From the NCBI GenBank assembly GCA_019356535.1, contig CP037918.1, forward strand, positions 2,681,379 to 2,745,378: a stretch of 64,000 bases of DNA, written 5' to 3'. Under the pieces are notes generated by a model. The model was not told the origin of the DNA, made no database searches, and worked only from the letters and a program-made list of their open reading frames with translations. Numbering within the stretch: the stretch's first letter is position 1; each line of letters opens with the position of its first letter. The DNA comes from Chromatiaceae bacterium. GTDB lineage: Bacteria; Pseudomonadota; Gammaproteobacteria; Chromatiales; Chromatiaceae. The position numbers and the translations under genes were made by a program. Positions 33,029-41,974 of the stretch are shown here, one piece after another.

Positions 33029-33113
33029 TTCCGTCTCCGGCCACTCGGCCAAAACTCTGTTGCTGGGGTGTTGCCGACAGCACCACCAAACCGGCAGGCT
33101 GGGCGAAAGGCCG

Positions 33114-33142
33114 CGTAATCTACTACAGCGCGCAGCTTCTTG
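33114..33142 (-). promoter_or_regulatory. candidate sigma70 promoter for rpmE
   Basis: On the minus strand TTGCAA is followed after 17 bp by TAGATT, about 90 bp upstream of rpmE. Each hexamer matches consensus at four of six positions. Just upstream (33154-33169) is a GCCCCG/CGGGGC hairpin that may end the DUF3135 transcript, though without a U-run. Confidence 0.4.
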
Positions 33143-33191
33143 CAAGGGCCGGCGCCCCGAAAGCGGGGCAGATTCAACAGCGCGCCTCGCG

Positions 33192-33548
33192 CTACTCGGC
33201 AACACGCGCGAACGAAAGCACCTCGGCGCGCTGACCGCCGTCCGCCTCCCGGCCCTGCAACAGGCCGCTCAAACCATCGAGCCGGTCGCGCAAGCCGCCA
33301 CGGCCGAGCAGGCTGTCCCACATCATGCGCGAGAGACGCAGGCAGGCAGCCATGGGAGTACGCGCCAACCGGCGCTCCTGGTCGATACGCCATTGCAGGC
33401 GGCGCAGGCGGGCCTGGTGTTCATCTGGCACGCTCTCGATATAGGCATTGATGGCCGCCAGGCGCAGTTTCTCGAAGGCCGCCGGGTCGTTCTCGGCCAG
33501 CGCGACCCACTCGGCGAAGTCCTTTCCCGCGATATCTGTCGTTTTCAT
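33192..33548 (-). CDS. DUF3135 family protein
   Basis: A 118-residue protein resembling the gammaproteobacterial DUF3135 family of unknown function. The start at 33548 ([14 protein letters not shown]) has GAGGGT upstream. The conserved [20 protein letters not shown] segment is followed by a basic helix ([33 protein letters not shown]). No membrane segment, signal or catalytic motif is visible. It seems to be transcribed alone, from a promoter candidate at 33620-33648. Confidence 0.75.
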   Translation of the reverse strand: MKTTDIAGKDFAEWVALAENDPAAFEKLRLAAINAYIESVPDEHQARLRRLQWRIDQERRLARTPMAACLRLSRMMWDSLLGRGGLRDRLDGLSGLLQGREADGGQRAEVLSFARVAE

Positions 33549-33619
33549 GCCGCTTACCCTCAAGTTTTGCTTCGGGCCGCCGATACATGGCAGTTTTGCC
33601 CGTTTGCAGAGGTTAAGCT

Positions 33620-33648
33620 AGCATAGCGACGGGGTCTTGTCTTCGCAA
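33620..33648 (-). promoter_or_regulatory. candidate sigma70 promoter for the DUF3135 gene
   Basis: On the minus strand TTGCGA (complement of 33643-33648), 17 bp spacer, TATGCT (complement of 33620-33625), 72 bp before the start. A T-rich run just upstream (ctttttattt) after an imperfect stem may be the terminator of the hemW-CPXCG-rof transcript. Confidence 0.4.
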
Positions 33649-33716
33649 ATAAAAAGACACGTTTCGGGATGCCGGCCTCCGGAACTTCCTATTTTCAATC
33701 AATTGATTGCGTAATC

Positions 33717-33998
33717 TTAGTCCGGACCGTCGGTTTTCTGTCGCCAGCAGACCCGACCCACGGAATCAGCAATCCGGCGTAAACGGTCGAGACGCACCTC
33801 GCAGCGCCCCCCAAGCGTATCGAGCACCAGGTATTCGGAGCCATCGCGCACACGCATGTCCAGCAACTGCCCCTCGCAGGCGGTCTCGCCGGCATCCCCG
33901 AGCCAGTACACCCACCCGCGGAAGCTGCGCATCACCAGCAGCTCCAGCTCGCTGTGTGCCGCGCAGGTGATGGGTCGATACGCATCATTCGTCGTCAC
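33717..33998 (-). CDS. rof: Rho-binding antiterminator, Rof family
   Basis: A 93-residue protein. It starts at GTG 33998 with GGAGG six bases upstream, inside the end of the CPXCG gene (14 bp overlap). The family pattern is clear: NDAYRPITCAAHSELELLVMR, then GSEYLVLDTLGGRCEVRLDRLRRI, matching the Sm-like beta barrel of E. coli Rof/YaeO. Rof binds Rho, blocks its RNA loading and so reduces Rho-dependent termination. The chance that it is some other small barrel protein is low. It is third in a tight hemW-CPXCG-rof cluster. Confidence 0.82.
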   Translation of the reverse strand: MTTNDAYRPITCAAHSELELLVMRSFRGWVYWLGDAGETACEGQLLDMRVRDGSEYLVLDTLGGRCEVRLDRLRRIADSVGRVCWRQKTDGPD

Positions 33999-34173
33999 GT
34001 CGCACCTCCAGTCGCCATTCATCGCCTTCCTGGCGTAACCACAGTTCGATGGGTCGACAGCAGACCGCGCAGTCCTCGATGTATCGCTGCTCACCGACAG
34101 AGCGGTCCACCCACAACTCCAGTGGCTCACCACAATAGGGGCAGCAGACGCTGGCCGCCTCCAGACCACTCAT
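33985..34173 (-). CDS. CPXCG motif-containing cysteine-rich protein
   Basis: A 62-residue zinc-ribbon-like protein. It has CPYC (residues 11-14) and CAVC (35-38), spaced like a two-knuckle metal site, in the frame of the small CPXCG family of unknown function: CCPYCGEPLELWVD and YIEDCAVCCRPIELWL. The start overlaps the hemW stop as ATGA and the end overlaps rof, so translation of the three is probably linked. Confidence 0.85.
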   Translation of the reverse strand: MSGLEAASVCCPYCGEPLELWVDRSVGEQRYIEDCAVCCRPIELWLRQEGDEWRLEVRRDDE

Positions 34174-35309
34174 GCGCCGACCTCGAACAGCAACAGCAGG
34201 TCATCGAGAAAGCGCCGACCCAGCTCGGTGGGACGCAGCACGGCCGGGTCGTTCTCGAGCAGGCCACGTGCGCGGGCCTGCGCCAGCGGCGCCTCGATCA
34301 CCGCCAGCGACAGGCCAGTGCGCTCGCGGAACAGGCTCGCTGGCACCCCCGAGTAGAGCCGCAGGGCGTTCATGAGGAACTCTAGGGGTAGGTCATCTGC
34401 CGATAGTAGCCGCTCACTTCCCGGCGCTGTGGGAGCAGCCAGGTAATCGCGCGGATGGCGAGGCCGGCTGTAGCGCCGCACCCGGCCATCGGGCCCGCTG
34501 AGTTTCCCATGCGCTCCGGCGCCGATGCCGAGATAGTCGCCGAAGGTCCAGTAGTTGCGATTGTGCCGCGCCGCTCGCCCCGGACGCGCATGCGCCGAGA
34601 CCTCGTACTGGTGAAATCCGGCCCCGGCCAGCAGCGCCAGTCCGACCTCCATGATGTCGCCAACCGTATCGCCGTCGGGCAGCGCCGGCGGTCGGGCATG
34701 GAACAAGGTGTTGGGCTCGAGGGTGAGCTGGTACCAGGACAGATGCTCGGGTGACAGTGCCAGCGCCGCGCGCAGGTCGGCCAAGGCGCCGTCCTTGTCC
34801 TGCCCCGGTAGGCCATACATGAGATCCAGGTTGAGGTTGTCGAAGCCGGCCGCACGCGCCTGTTCGACCGCTTCCCGCGCCTGGTCGGCATTGTGCACGC
34901 GGCCGAGCGCGTGCAGATACTGGTCATCGAGGCTTTGCACACCGATCGACAGGCGGTTCACCCCGGCTGCGCGATAATCGGAAAAACGCGCGGCCTCGGC
35001 GGCGCCGGGGTTGGCCTCGAGGGTGATCTCGGCGTCGGGCGACAGGTCGACAGTCGCGGCGATGCCTTCGAGCAACCGCGCGATGGCCTCCCCCGAGAAC
35101 AGGCTGGGAGTGCCCCCACCGAAGAAGACCGTCTGCACCGGACGCCCGGCGACCTGCGGCGCCTGCCGAGCCAGGTCGGCAAGCAAGGCATCGACATACG
35201 CCTTCTCGGGAAGCTCGCCTGCGACCGCGTGAGAGTTGAAATCGCAATAGGGGCACTTGCGCAGGCACCAGGGGATGTGGACGTACAGGCCCAGTGGCGG
35301 CGGGATCAC
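34170..35309 (-). CDS. hemW: radical SAM heme chaperone HemW
   Basis: A 379-residue protein starting at GTG 35309 with a GGAGGGGG ribosome site. The radical SAM motif CLRKCPYC (CX3CX2C) appears in LYVHIPWCLRKCPYCDFNSH, followed by FFGGGTPSLF, LEANPG and SIGVQSLDDQYLHALGR. HemW relatives were long called oxygen-independent coproporphyrinogen oxidase, but the family lacks the extra cysteine of HemN and transfers heme to membrane enzymes. The C-terminal HemN_C-like part is present (LPLEFLMNALRLYSGV). It lies 190 bp downstream of uvrD. Confidence 0.93.
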   Translation of the reverse strand: MIPPPLGLYVHIPWCLRKCPYCDFNSHAVAGELPEKAYVDALLADLARQAPQVAGRPVQTVFFGGGTPSLFSGEAIARLLEGIAATVDLSPDAEITLEANPGAAEAARFSDYRAAGVNRLSIGVQSLDDQYLHALGRVHNADQAREAVEQARAAGFDNLNLDLMYGLPGQDKDGALADLRAALALSPEHLSWYQLTLEPNTLFHARPPALPDGDTVGDIMEVGLALLAGAGFHQYEVSAHARPGRAARHNRNYWTFGDYLGIGAGAHGKLSGPDGRVRRYSRPRHPRDYLAAPTAPGSERLLSADDLPLEFLMNALRLYSGVPASLFRERTGLSLAVIEAPLAQARARGLLENDPAVLRPTELGRRFLDDLLLLFEVGA

Positions 35310-35499
35310 GACCCCCTCCCAACCCCCCCCGCAAGCGGGGGAGGGGCGGTTCTGAGGAAATGCCCGGCCCTGTTCCTCCGGGCCTTCCCTGCAAGCGGGG
35401 GACGGACCGTTCGGTCGCAAGGAAAAAAGGCGCCGTGACCGAACGCCTGGTCTCCCTCCCTGCGTGCAGGGAGGGCCAGGGAGAGGCCCCGCGAGGAAC
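35310..35499. repeat. hairpin-rich uvrD-hemW spacer with CCCCGC/GCGGGG repeats
   Basis: Within 190 bp there are several palindromes: cccccgc-aa-gcggggg at 35326-35341, a related ccctgc-aa-gcggggg at 35388-35402, and a perfect ccctccctgc-gt-gcagggaggg at 35454-35475. Similar sequence (ctctcccccg palindrome) occurs at 4006-4025. No gene is seen. The element resembles dispersed extragenic palindromes. Confidence 0.7.
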
Positions 35500-37662
35500 T
35501 CACAGCGGACTGAGGTTGGCGTAGGCGACCACCAGCCACTTGGTGCCGGCCGCCTCGAAGTTGACCTGGACGCGCGCGCCATTGCCCTGGCCCTCGGCAT
35601 TGAGCACCACGCCCTCGCCGAACTTCGGGTGACTGACCCGCTGGCCGAGGGCGAAACCGGTGACCTCGCGCGCCGCGTCCAGCCGTCCCCCGGCGGGCTG
35701 CCAGGGCCGGCTCACTTGTGGGCGAGCACGCACCTCTTCGACCACCTCGGGCGGGATCTCGCGCAGGAAACGCGAGGGCAGGGGATAGGTCTCTTCGCCA
35801 TGCAGGCGCCGGCTCTCGGCATGGGTCAACCAGAGGCGCTGCATGGCGCGGGTCATGCCCACGTAGCACAGGCGGCGCTCCTCCTCGAGGCGCGCTGGGT
35901 CCTCGGCCGACATGCTGTGCGGGAACAGGCCCTCTTCCATGCCACCAATGAACACCAGCGGGAACTCCAGGCCCTTGGCCGAGTGCAGGGTCATCAGCTG
36001 CACCGCGTCCTCCCACTGGTCGGCCTGGTTGTCGCCAGCCTCCAGCGAGGCGTGCGCCAGGAAAGCGTCGAGCTCGCCCATCTCCGCCTCAGCCTCGGGG
36101 AGCTCGAACTGGCGGGCCGCATTGATCAGTTCCTCGAGGTTCTCGATGCGATCCGGCCCCTTTCCATCGCGCGACTTCTCGAAGTGTTCGCGCAGGCGCA
36201 CGCGCGTGAGCAGGGTTTCGACCCGTTCGGCCAGATCGAGTGTGGCCGTCTCGGCGGCGATCTCCTCGATCAGTTCCAGGAAACCGCGCAGGGCACCGGC
36301 GGCGCGCGTGCTCATGGCACCACCGCGCAGCAGATCCTCACTGGCTGCCCACAGCGAGCAGCCAAAGTCACGAGCATGGTTGCGGATCGCCTCCAGCGTC
36401 TTGGCGCCGATGCCGCGCGGTGGCTGGTTTACCGCGCGCTCGAAGGACGGGTCGTCGTGGCGATTGGTCAACAGGCGCAGGTAGGCGAGCGCGTCCTTGA
36501 TCTCGGCACGCTCGAAGAAACGCAGACCACCATAGACGCGGTAGGGGATGCCGGCCTGGATCAGTGCCTCTTCGAACAACCGTGATTGCGCGGTGGTGCG
36601 GTAGAGGATGGCGATATCGCGCCGAGCCAACCCCTGCTCGCACGCTTCGGCGATGCGATCGACCACGAAGCGCGCCTCGTCGGTCTCGTTGAAGGCAGCA
36701 TAGACGCGGATCGGCTCGCCGTCGGCGCCCTCGGTCCACAATTCCTTGCCCAGGCGGCCAGGGTTGTTGGCGATCACCGCATTGGCCGCGCGCAGGATGT
36801 TGCCGGTCGAACGGTAATTCTGTTCCAGGCGGACCAGCCGGGCATTGGGGTAGTGCTTCTGGAAGTCGAGGATGTTCTCCACCCGCGCACCACGCCAGCC
36901 GTAGATGGACTGATCGTCGTCACCGACCACGAACAGCCGGTCATCGTTGCCGGCGAGCAGGCGCAGCCAGGCATACTGAATGGCGTTGGTGTCCTGGAAC
37001 TCGTCGACCAACACCGCACCAAAGCGCTCGCGGTAGTGTGCGAGCACGTCCGGCCGGTCGCGCCACAGCTCGTGCGCACGCAGCAACAATTCTGCGAAAT
37101 CCACCACCCCGGCACGCCGGCACGCTGCCTCGTATTCGCGGTAGATGGCGATCAACTGGCGCTGGTAGGGATCGCCTCCGTCGTCGAGGTGCTCGGCGCG
37201 CAGCCCTTCGTCCTTGTTGTGGTTTATGAACCACTGTACCTGGCGTGGCGGCCATTTGTGCTCGTCGAGGTTCATCTCGCGCACGATACGGCGTACCAGG
37301 CGGAACTGGTCGTCGGCGTCGAGGATCTGGAAACCCTGCGGCAGACTGGCATCTTCCCAGTGCGCGCGCAGCAGACGGTGCGCCAGACCATGGAAGGTGC
37401 CGATCCACATGCCGCCGGCGGGCTGGCCGAGCAGGTCCTCGATACGACCGCGCATCTCGCGCGCGGCCTTGTTGGTAAAGGTCACCGCGAGAATGTTCCA
37501 GGGCGAGAAGCCTTCGACCTGCAACAACCAGGCGATGCGGTGCACCAGTACCCGAGTCTTGCCCGAGCCGGCACCGGCGAGTACCAGCATACTGCCGGGC
37601 GGCGCGGTGACCGCCTCGCGCTGTGCCTCGTTGAGACCTTCGATGATTGGTGTGACATCCAT
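35500..37662 (-). CDS. uvrD: DNA helicase II
   Basis: This 720-residue SF1A helicase unwinds DNA 3' to 5' in nucleotide-excision and mismatch repair. Motif I is AGAGSGKTRVLVHRIAWLL, Ia/II TFTNKAAREMRGR and VLVDEFQDTN, III VGDDDQSIYGWRGA, IV LEQNYRST and VI RLCYVGMTRAM. The C-terminal Tudor-like tail ending AGTKWLVVAYANLSPL, which binds RNA polymerase in E. coli, is present. It is normal in length and lies at the right end of a minus-strand run with hemW downstream. Confidence 0.97.
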   Translation of the reverse strand: MDVTPIIEGLNEAQREAVTAPPGSMLVLAGAGSGKTRVLVHRIAWLLQVEGFSPWNILAVTFTNKAAREMRGRIEDLLGQPAGGMWIGTFHGLAHRLLRAHWEDASLPQGFQILDADDQFRLVRRIVREMNLDEHKWPPRQVQWFINHNKDEGLRAEHLDDGGDPYQRQLIAIYREYEAACRRAGVVDFAELLLRAHELWRDRPDVLAHYRERFGAVLVDEFQDTNAIQYAWLRLLAGNDDRLFVVGDDDQSIYGWRGARVENILDFQKHYPNARLVRLEQNYRSTGNILRAANAVIANNPGRLGKELWTEGADGEPIRVYAAFNETDEARFVVDRIAEACEQGLARRDIAILYRTTAQSRLFEEALIQAGIPYRVYGGLRFFERAEIKDALAYLRLLTNRHDDPSFERAVNQPPRGIGAKTLEAIRNHARDFGCSLWAASEDLLRGGAMSTRAAGALRGFLELIEEIAAETATLDLAERVETLLTRVRLREHFEKSRDGKGPDRIENLEELINAARQFELPEAEAEMGELDAFLAHASLEAGDNQADQWEDAVQLMTLHSAKGLEFPLVFIGGMEEGLFPHSMSAEDPARLEEERRLCYVGMTRAMQRLWLTHAESRRLHGEETYPLPSRFLREIPPEVVEEVRARPQVSRPWQPAGGRLDAAREVTGFALGQRVSHPKFGEGVVLNAEGQGNGARVQVNFEAAGTKWLVVAYANLSPL

Positions 37663-37987
37663 TGCGTCATTGTACCGGAGCAGACAGTGGCACGGCCTGG
37701 CCGTCGTCGAAAATCACCGTATGCGGCCCTTCCGATAGGAGCACGCCGTCAGGGGTGGCTAGGGAGCAAAGCCGTCGAACTCCCGGGTACCGGCGCCATG
37801 CCCGCCGCTCCCGACACTCCCCACAGGCGGGAAAGGGGCGCACGGATCGGGGCCGGACGCCGTCCATTGCCAGGTGGGTCTAGCGACGACTTCGCTGCAT
37901 GCGGGGTGGGGCCAACGGAGACCAACGGGCAGCAAAAGGCCCCGGGGCCAACACCCGCGACCGGTTCGCAGGACGACCAGGACCTCT
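37663..37987. other. gene-free spacer upstream of uvrD
   Basis: I see no intact gene. TACAAT on the minus strand (complement of 37669-37674) lies six bases before the uvrD start without a good -35. A 66-codon minus-strand frame here has no recognisable product. The right end grades into a response-regulator remnant. Confidence 0.45.
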
Positions 37988-38083
37988 GACAAGGTCCAGC
38001 GCACCGGCTATGCCGACCTCGTTACCAAGCCCTTCCGCCCCACCGAACTGCTGGCAAGCTTCTGTGCGGTGCAGTCCAAATAG
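37988..38083 (+). pseudogene. response-regulator receiver C-terminus, remnant
   Basis: The plus-strand frame reads DKVQRTGYADLVTKPFRPTEL, then LASFCAVQSK and a stop. This matches the last part of a receiver domain: a glycine, an aliphatic stretch, then the conserved lysine-proline (TKPF) and a C-terminal helix. The domain's phosphorylated aspartate half is missing, and upstream in-frame sequence is arginine-rich and unlike the family. It is most likely what is left of a deleted response regulator or hybrid kinase. With only about 31 residues, the assignment rests on the short motif. Confidence 0.5.
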
Positions 38084-38102
38084 GCAGAGCAGAGCCCATG
38101 GC

Positions 38103-39929
38103 TCATTCCACCGTGACCGACTTGGCCAGGTTGCGAGGCTGATCCACGTCGGTACCCTTGAGTACCGCTACATGATAGGCCAGCAACTGCAAGGGCACGC
38201 TGTACACGATGGGGGCCGTGCCCGGGCAGATATCGTCCAGGGTGAGATTCTGGTAGCGGTCCAGCGGGATCTCCACATGGCGGTCGCTGAACAAGAACAG
38301 CTCGCCACCTCGCGCACGCACTTCCTGCAGATTGGACAGCACCTTTTCCAGCAAGGAATCGTCGGGCAAGGCACAGACCACCGGCATGCGCTCGTCCACC
38401 AGCGCCAGCGGGCCGTGCTTGAGCTCGCCGGCGGGATAGGCTTCGGCATGGATGTAGGAGATCTCCTTGAGCTTGAGCGCACCCTCCAGGGCCACGGGAT
38501 AGAAGGGCCCACGCCCGAGGAACAGGGCGTTGTCCAGGTCGGCAAAGGCGTTGGCCATCTCCGCGATGGCATCGCTCAGCTCGAGCACCACCTCAACCTG
38601 GCGCGGCAAGGCCTCGAGCTCCTCGACGAGCGCCCGCTCGGCCTTGGCGTCCAGGCCGCGGCGCCGCGCCAGGGCGATGGTCAGCAGGCGAAGCGCCACC
38701 AGCTGGGTAGTGAAGGCCTTGGTCGAAGCCACGCCAATCTCGGGACCTGCACGGGTCATCAGCGCCACGTCAGATTCGCGCACCAGCGAGCTTTCGGGCA
38801 CATTGCATACCACCAGACTGCCGATGTAACCCATGCCTTTCGCCGCGCGAAGCGCGGCCAGGGTGTCAGCGGTCTCGCCCGACTGCGAGACACTCACGAA
38901 CAGGCAGTCCTCGGGCACTACCACCTTGCGATAGCGGTATTCGCTGGCGACCTCGACATGCGCCGCCACACCGACCTCTTCCAGCCAGTATTTCGCCACC
39001 AGCCCGGCATGGTAACTGGTGCCGCAGGCGATGATGTGTACTGCGCGAGTGCGATCGAGCAACGCCGAGGCCACGTGCCCGAAGCTCTCGTCGAGCAGGC
39101 GCCCCTTGTGCACCCGGCCTTCGAGCGTCTCGGCGATCACCCCCGGCTGCTCAAAGATTTCCTTGAGCATGTAGTGCCGGTAGGGCCCCTTGTCAGTGGT
39201 GCTGGTGGACAGCTGCGAGAGACGCTCCTCACGTTCCACCTGCTCGCCCGCGGCATCGTGGATACGTACCTCCTCCCGGGTGATCTCGGCGATATCGCCC
39301 TCTTCGAGAAAGATGAAACGCTGCGTCACCGGCAGCAGGGCGAATACATCGGAGGCGATGAACTGCTCGCCCACGCCCAGACCAATCACCAACGGGCTGC
39401 CGGAACGTGCCACCACCAGGCGCTCGGGATCTTGCGGATCGATCACCGCCAGTGCATAGGCACCGACCAGGCGGGCGACGCCTTGGCGCACCGCCTCGTA
39501 CACTGGCAGGCCCTGCTCCAGCAGGTCGGCCAGCAAGTGGGCAATGACCTCGGTGTCGGTCTCGGAGTGAAACGCGTAGCCGCGTGACGCCAATTCGGCG
39601 CGCAATTCCGCGTGGTTTTCAATGATGCCGTTGTGCACGATGGCCACGCGCTCGCCACTCATGTGCGGGTGCGCATTGCGTTCAGCAGGCATGCCGTGGG
39701 TCGCCCAGCGAGTGTGCGCGATACCCAGACTACCGTGCATCCCGGCCCCTTCGAGGAGGCGCTCGAGCTGCACCACCTTACCCACCGCACGCATGCGCTG
39801 CAGACGCCCAGGTTCAGGACAGAGCGCCAGACCAGCTGAATCATATCCGCGATACTCGAGTCGGCGCAGGCCCTCGAGCAGGATGGGGGTGACGTCACGC
39901 TGGGCGATGGCACCGACGATGCCGCACAT
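38103..39929 (-). CDS. glmS: glucosamine-6-phosphate synthase (isomerizing)
   Basis: This 608-residue enzyme makes glucosamine-6-phosphate from fructose-6-phosphate and glutamine, the first step to UDP-GlcNAc. It begins MCGIVGAIAQRDV, with Cys2 as the N-terminal nucleophile after methionine removal. The amidotransferase motifs HTRWATHG and HNGIIENHAELR are present, followed by two SIS domains (IIACGTSYHAG, SVSQSGETADTLAALR) and the C-terminal LLAYHVAVLKGTDVDQPRNLAKSVTVE. It lies 13 bp downstream of glmU. The 20 bp after its stop and the leader show no glmS ribozyme. Confidence 0.97.
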   Translation of the reverse strand: MCGIVGAIAQRDVTPILLEGLRRLEYRGYDSAGLALCPEPGRLQRMRAVGKVVQLERLLEGAGMHGSLGIAHTRWATHGMPAERNAHPHMSGERVAIVHNGIIENHAELRAELASRGYAFHSETDTEVIAHLLADLLEQGLPVYEAVRQGVARLVGAYALAVIDPQDPERLVVARSGSPLVIGLGVGEQFIASDVFALLPVTQRFIFLEEGDIAEITREEVRIHDAAGEQVEREERLSQLSTSTTDKGPYRHYMLKEIFEQPGVIAETLEGRVHKGRLLDESFGHVASALLDRTRAVHIIACGTSYHAGLVAKYWLEEVGVAAHVEVASEYRYRKVVVPEDCLFVSVSQSGETADTLAALRAAKGMGYIGSLVVCNVPESSLVRESDVALMTRAGPEIGVASTKAFTTQLVALRLLTIALARRRGLDAKAERALVEELEALPRQVEVVLELSDAIAEMANAFADLDNALFLGRGPFYPVALEGALKLKEISYIHAEAYPAGELKHGPLALVDERMPVVCALPDDSLLEKVLSNLQEVRARGGELFLFSDRHVEIPLDRYQNLTLDDICPGTAPIVYSVPLQLLAYHVAVLKGTDVDQPRNLAKSVTVE

Positions 39930-39942
39930 GGTTCTCTCCGGC

Positions 39943-41304
39943 TCAGCTTTTCTTTTCGGGCCGTTTCCAGCCCTCTATGGTGGTCTGGCGGGCGCGGGTC
40001 AGGGTCAGGCGCTCCTCGGGAGCGTCCTTGCTGATTACCGAACCCGCACCGATGGTCGCCCCCTTGCCGACCGTCACCGGGGCCACGAGCGCGGTATTCG
40101 AGCCAATGAAGGCTCGGTCACCGATCAGGGTACGGTGCTTGTTGGCGCCGTCGTAGTTGCAGGTGATGGTGCCGGCACCGACGTTCACGCCACAGCCGAG
40201 CTCGGCGTCGCCCACGTAGCTCAGATGATTGACCTTGGAGCCCTCGCCGATGGTCGCGTTCTTGATCTCGACGAAGTTGCCGACGTGGTTACCGCCTGCG
40301 AGCTCCGCCCCGGGGCGCAGGCGTGAGAAGGGACCAACGCGCGAGCCGGATCCGATGCGGGCCTGTTCGATCACGCAATGTGCCTGCACCTCGACACCAT
40401 CGTCGATGCGGCAGTCACGCAGCACGCAATGCGGGCCGATACGTACACCCTCGCCGAGTTCGACCTCGCCCTCGATCAACACGTCGATATCGATCTCGCA
40501 ATCCATGCCGTGACGCAGGGTCCCGCGCAGGTCGAATCGCGCTGGGTCGCGCAAGGTGAGGCCGCCGCGCATCAGGGCATCGGCCTGACGCCGCTGCCAG
40601 GCTCGCTCGAGCGCGGCCAGCTGGGCTCGGTCATTCACGCCCTCGGCCTCGACCGGGTCGGTCGGCTGGGCCACCGCCACGGACAGGCCCTCGGCAACAG
40701 CCATCGGCAGCACGTCGGTCAGGTAGTACTCGCTCTGGGCGTTGTCGTTGCCCAGTCGCCCCAGCCAGTCGGCGAGACGATGACCCGGCAGGACCATGAT
40801 CCCGGTGTTCACCTCATGGATGGTCAGCTGCTGCGGCGTGGCATCCTTCTGCTCGATGATGCGCTCGACCCGGCCGGCGCTGTCACGACAGATACGCCCA
40901 TAGCCGGTCGGGTCCTCCAGGTTAACGGTGAGCAGGCCGAATCCGTTGCCGGCCACATCCAGCAGACCTTGCAGGGTCTCGGTGCGGATCAGCGGTACAT
41001 CGCCATAGAGCACCAGCACCTGTTCGATCCCGGCAAGATGAGGCAGTGCCTGCGCCACGGCGTGTCCGGTACCCAGCTGCTCGGCCTGTTCGGCCCAGTA
41101 CAGATCGTCACCCATAATGGTCTCACGGACCTGATCGCCGCCGTGGCCATGGACAACGATAATACGCGTTGGCTGGAGCGCCCGCGCGGTATCGATCACG
41201 TGTTGCAGGAGAGGACGGTCCCCCAGGCGGTGCAACACCTTGGGAAGACGAGATTTCATGCGGGTTCCCTGTCCCGCGGCCAGTATCACGATGCCCAGTG
41301 TCAT
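39943..41304 (-). CDS. glmU: bifunctional GlcN-1-P acetyltransferase / GlcNAc-1-P uridyltransferase
   Basis: A 453-residue cytoplasmic enzyme carrying out the last two steps to UDP-GlcNAc, the donor for peptidoglycan, lipid A and perhaps the GT41-like protein in this window. It starts at 41304 ([18 protein letters not shown]). The uridyltransferase signature [18 protein letters not shown] is complete, with YGDVPLI, and the C-terminal left-handed beta helix is clear ([45 protein letters not shown]-type turn). It lies 25 bp after the SlyD-like gene and 13 bp before glmS. Confidence 0.97.
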   Translation of the reverse strand: MTLGIVILAAGQGTRMKSRLPKVLHRLGDRPLLQHVIDTARALQPTRIIVVHGHGGDQVRETIMGDDLYWAEQAEQLGTGHAVAQALPHLAGIEQVLVLYGDVPLIRTETLQGLLDVAGNGFGLLTVNLEDPTGYGRICRDSAGRVERIIEQKDATPQQLTIHEVNTGIMVLPGHRLADWLGRLGNDNAQSEYYLTDVLPMAVAEGLSVAVAQPTDPVEAEGVNDRAQLAALERAWQRRQADALMRGGLTLRDPARFDLRGTLRHGMDCEIDIDVLIEGEVELGEGVRIGPHCVLRDCRIDDGVEVQAHCVIEQARIGSGSRVGPFSRLRPGAELAGGNHVGNFVEIKNATIGEGSKVNHLSYVGDAELGCGVNVGAGTITCNYDGANKHRTLIGDRAFIGSNTALVAPVTVGKGATIGAGSVISKDAPEERLTLTRARQTTIEGWKRPEKKS

Positions 41305-41329
41305 CCTTGGGCCCTCGACTTGCACTGAT

Positions 41330-41830
41330 TCAGTTGACGGTGGGGTGAGTGGGTGCTTGCACCGCGTGGATCCCCGAGACCTTGTCCTCGCCGGGGCGCG
41401 CATCGCGCACCTCGACGATCTTCACGTGGATCGTCAGGTGCTTACCCGCCAGCGGGTGGTTTCCGTCCACGGTGAGCTTGCCGTCCTCGATCTTTGAGAC
41501 GTAGAAGGTCTTTACCTCACCGGCCTCGTTCTGCATCGGCACTTCGGCACCGACTCGACGAAACTCGGGCGGGACGTTCTCGATGTCGTCAGTGAAGGTG
41601 AGCGAGGGGTCGTGCGGACCATAGGCATCCTCCGGCGCGAGCTGGACTTCCACCTCGTCGCCGACCTTCTTCCCCAGCACGGCGTGGTCGAGACCGCCGA
41701 CCAACTCAGTGTCGCTACCATAGACGAACCCGATGGGCAGGTCGTGCTGCTCAACGACTCGCCCCTCGTCATCCACGATGCTGTAGGTGATCCCGACGTA
41801 TTTTCCGGGCTGGATGATCTCTTCGCTCAT
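41330..41830 (-). CDS. slyD: FKBP-type peptidyl-prolyl isomerase, SlyD-like
   Basis: A 166-residue isomerase with inserted-in-flap chaperone domain. The start at 41830 ([17 protein letters not shown]) fits the family. Conserved segments are [37 protein letters not shown], and [13 protein letters not shown]. The C-terminal tail has only one or two histidines, so the nickel-binding His/Cys tail of E. coli SlyD is missing. It is the first gene after the ATP synthase terminator and upstream of glmU. A SlpA-like name is also possible. Confidence 0.88.
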   Translation of the reverse strand: MSEEIIQPGKYVGITYSIVDDEGRVVEQHDLPIGFVYGSDTELVGGLDHAVLGKKVGDEVEVQLAPEDAYGPHDPSLTFTDDIENVPPEFRRVGAEVPMQNEAGEVKTFYVSKIEDGKLTVDGNHPLAGKHLTIHVKIVEVRDARPGEDKVSGIHAVQAPTHPTVN

Positions 41831-41914
41831 GTAATGTGTTCCGGTGCTACGGATTGGCGGTGCGGGTCGTAGATTATAGCCGGTCACGACGATGCAGGCG
41901 CGACAGCACACAGC

Positions 41915-41945
41915 AAAAAGGCCCCGCAGCCGAAACTGCGAGGCC
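41915..41945 (-). terminator. intrinsic terminator of the atp operon
   Basis: Read on the minus strand: GGCCTCGCAG, loop TTTCGG, CTGCGGGGCC, then TTTTT (complement of 41915-41919). It lies 30 bp past the atpC stop. A second perfect hairpin, ggaagtgag/ctcacttcc with 4-nt loop, is at 41961-41982 and overlaps the atpC stop codon. Confidence 0.88.
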
Positions 41946-41974
41946 CGTTTCATCAGCTCAGGAAGTGAGCCCGC

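Noticed and set aside
35326..35475. Repeated gcaagcgggg cores looking like a tiny CRISPR array
   Set aside because: The repeats are short palindromes of unequal length and spacing, with no leader or cas genes.
37663..37700. LexA box and leaderless promoter at uvrD
   Set aside because: A CTGT half-site is followed by GTAC and not ACAG, and TACAAT has no matching -35, so neither is supported.
38084..38102. glmS ribozyme
   Set aside because: It is a feature of Gram-positive leaders; glmS here is preceded by glmU at 13 bp and no such fold is visible.
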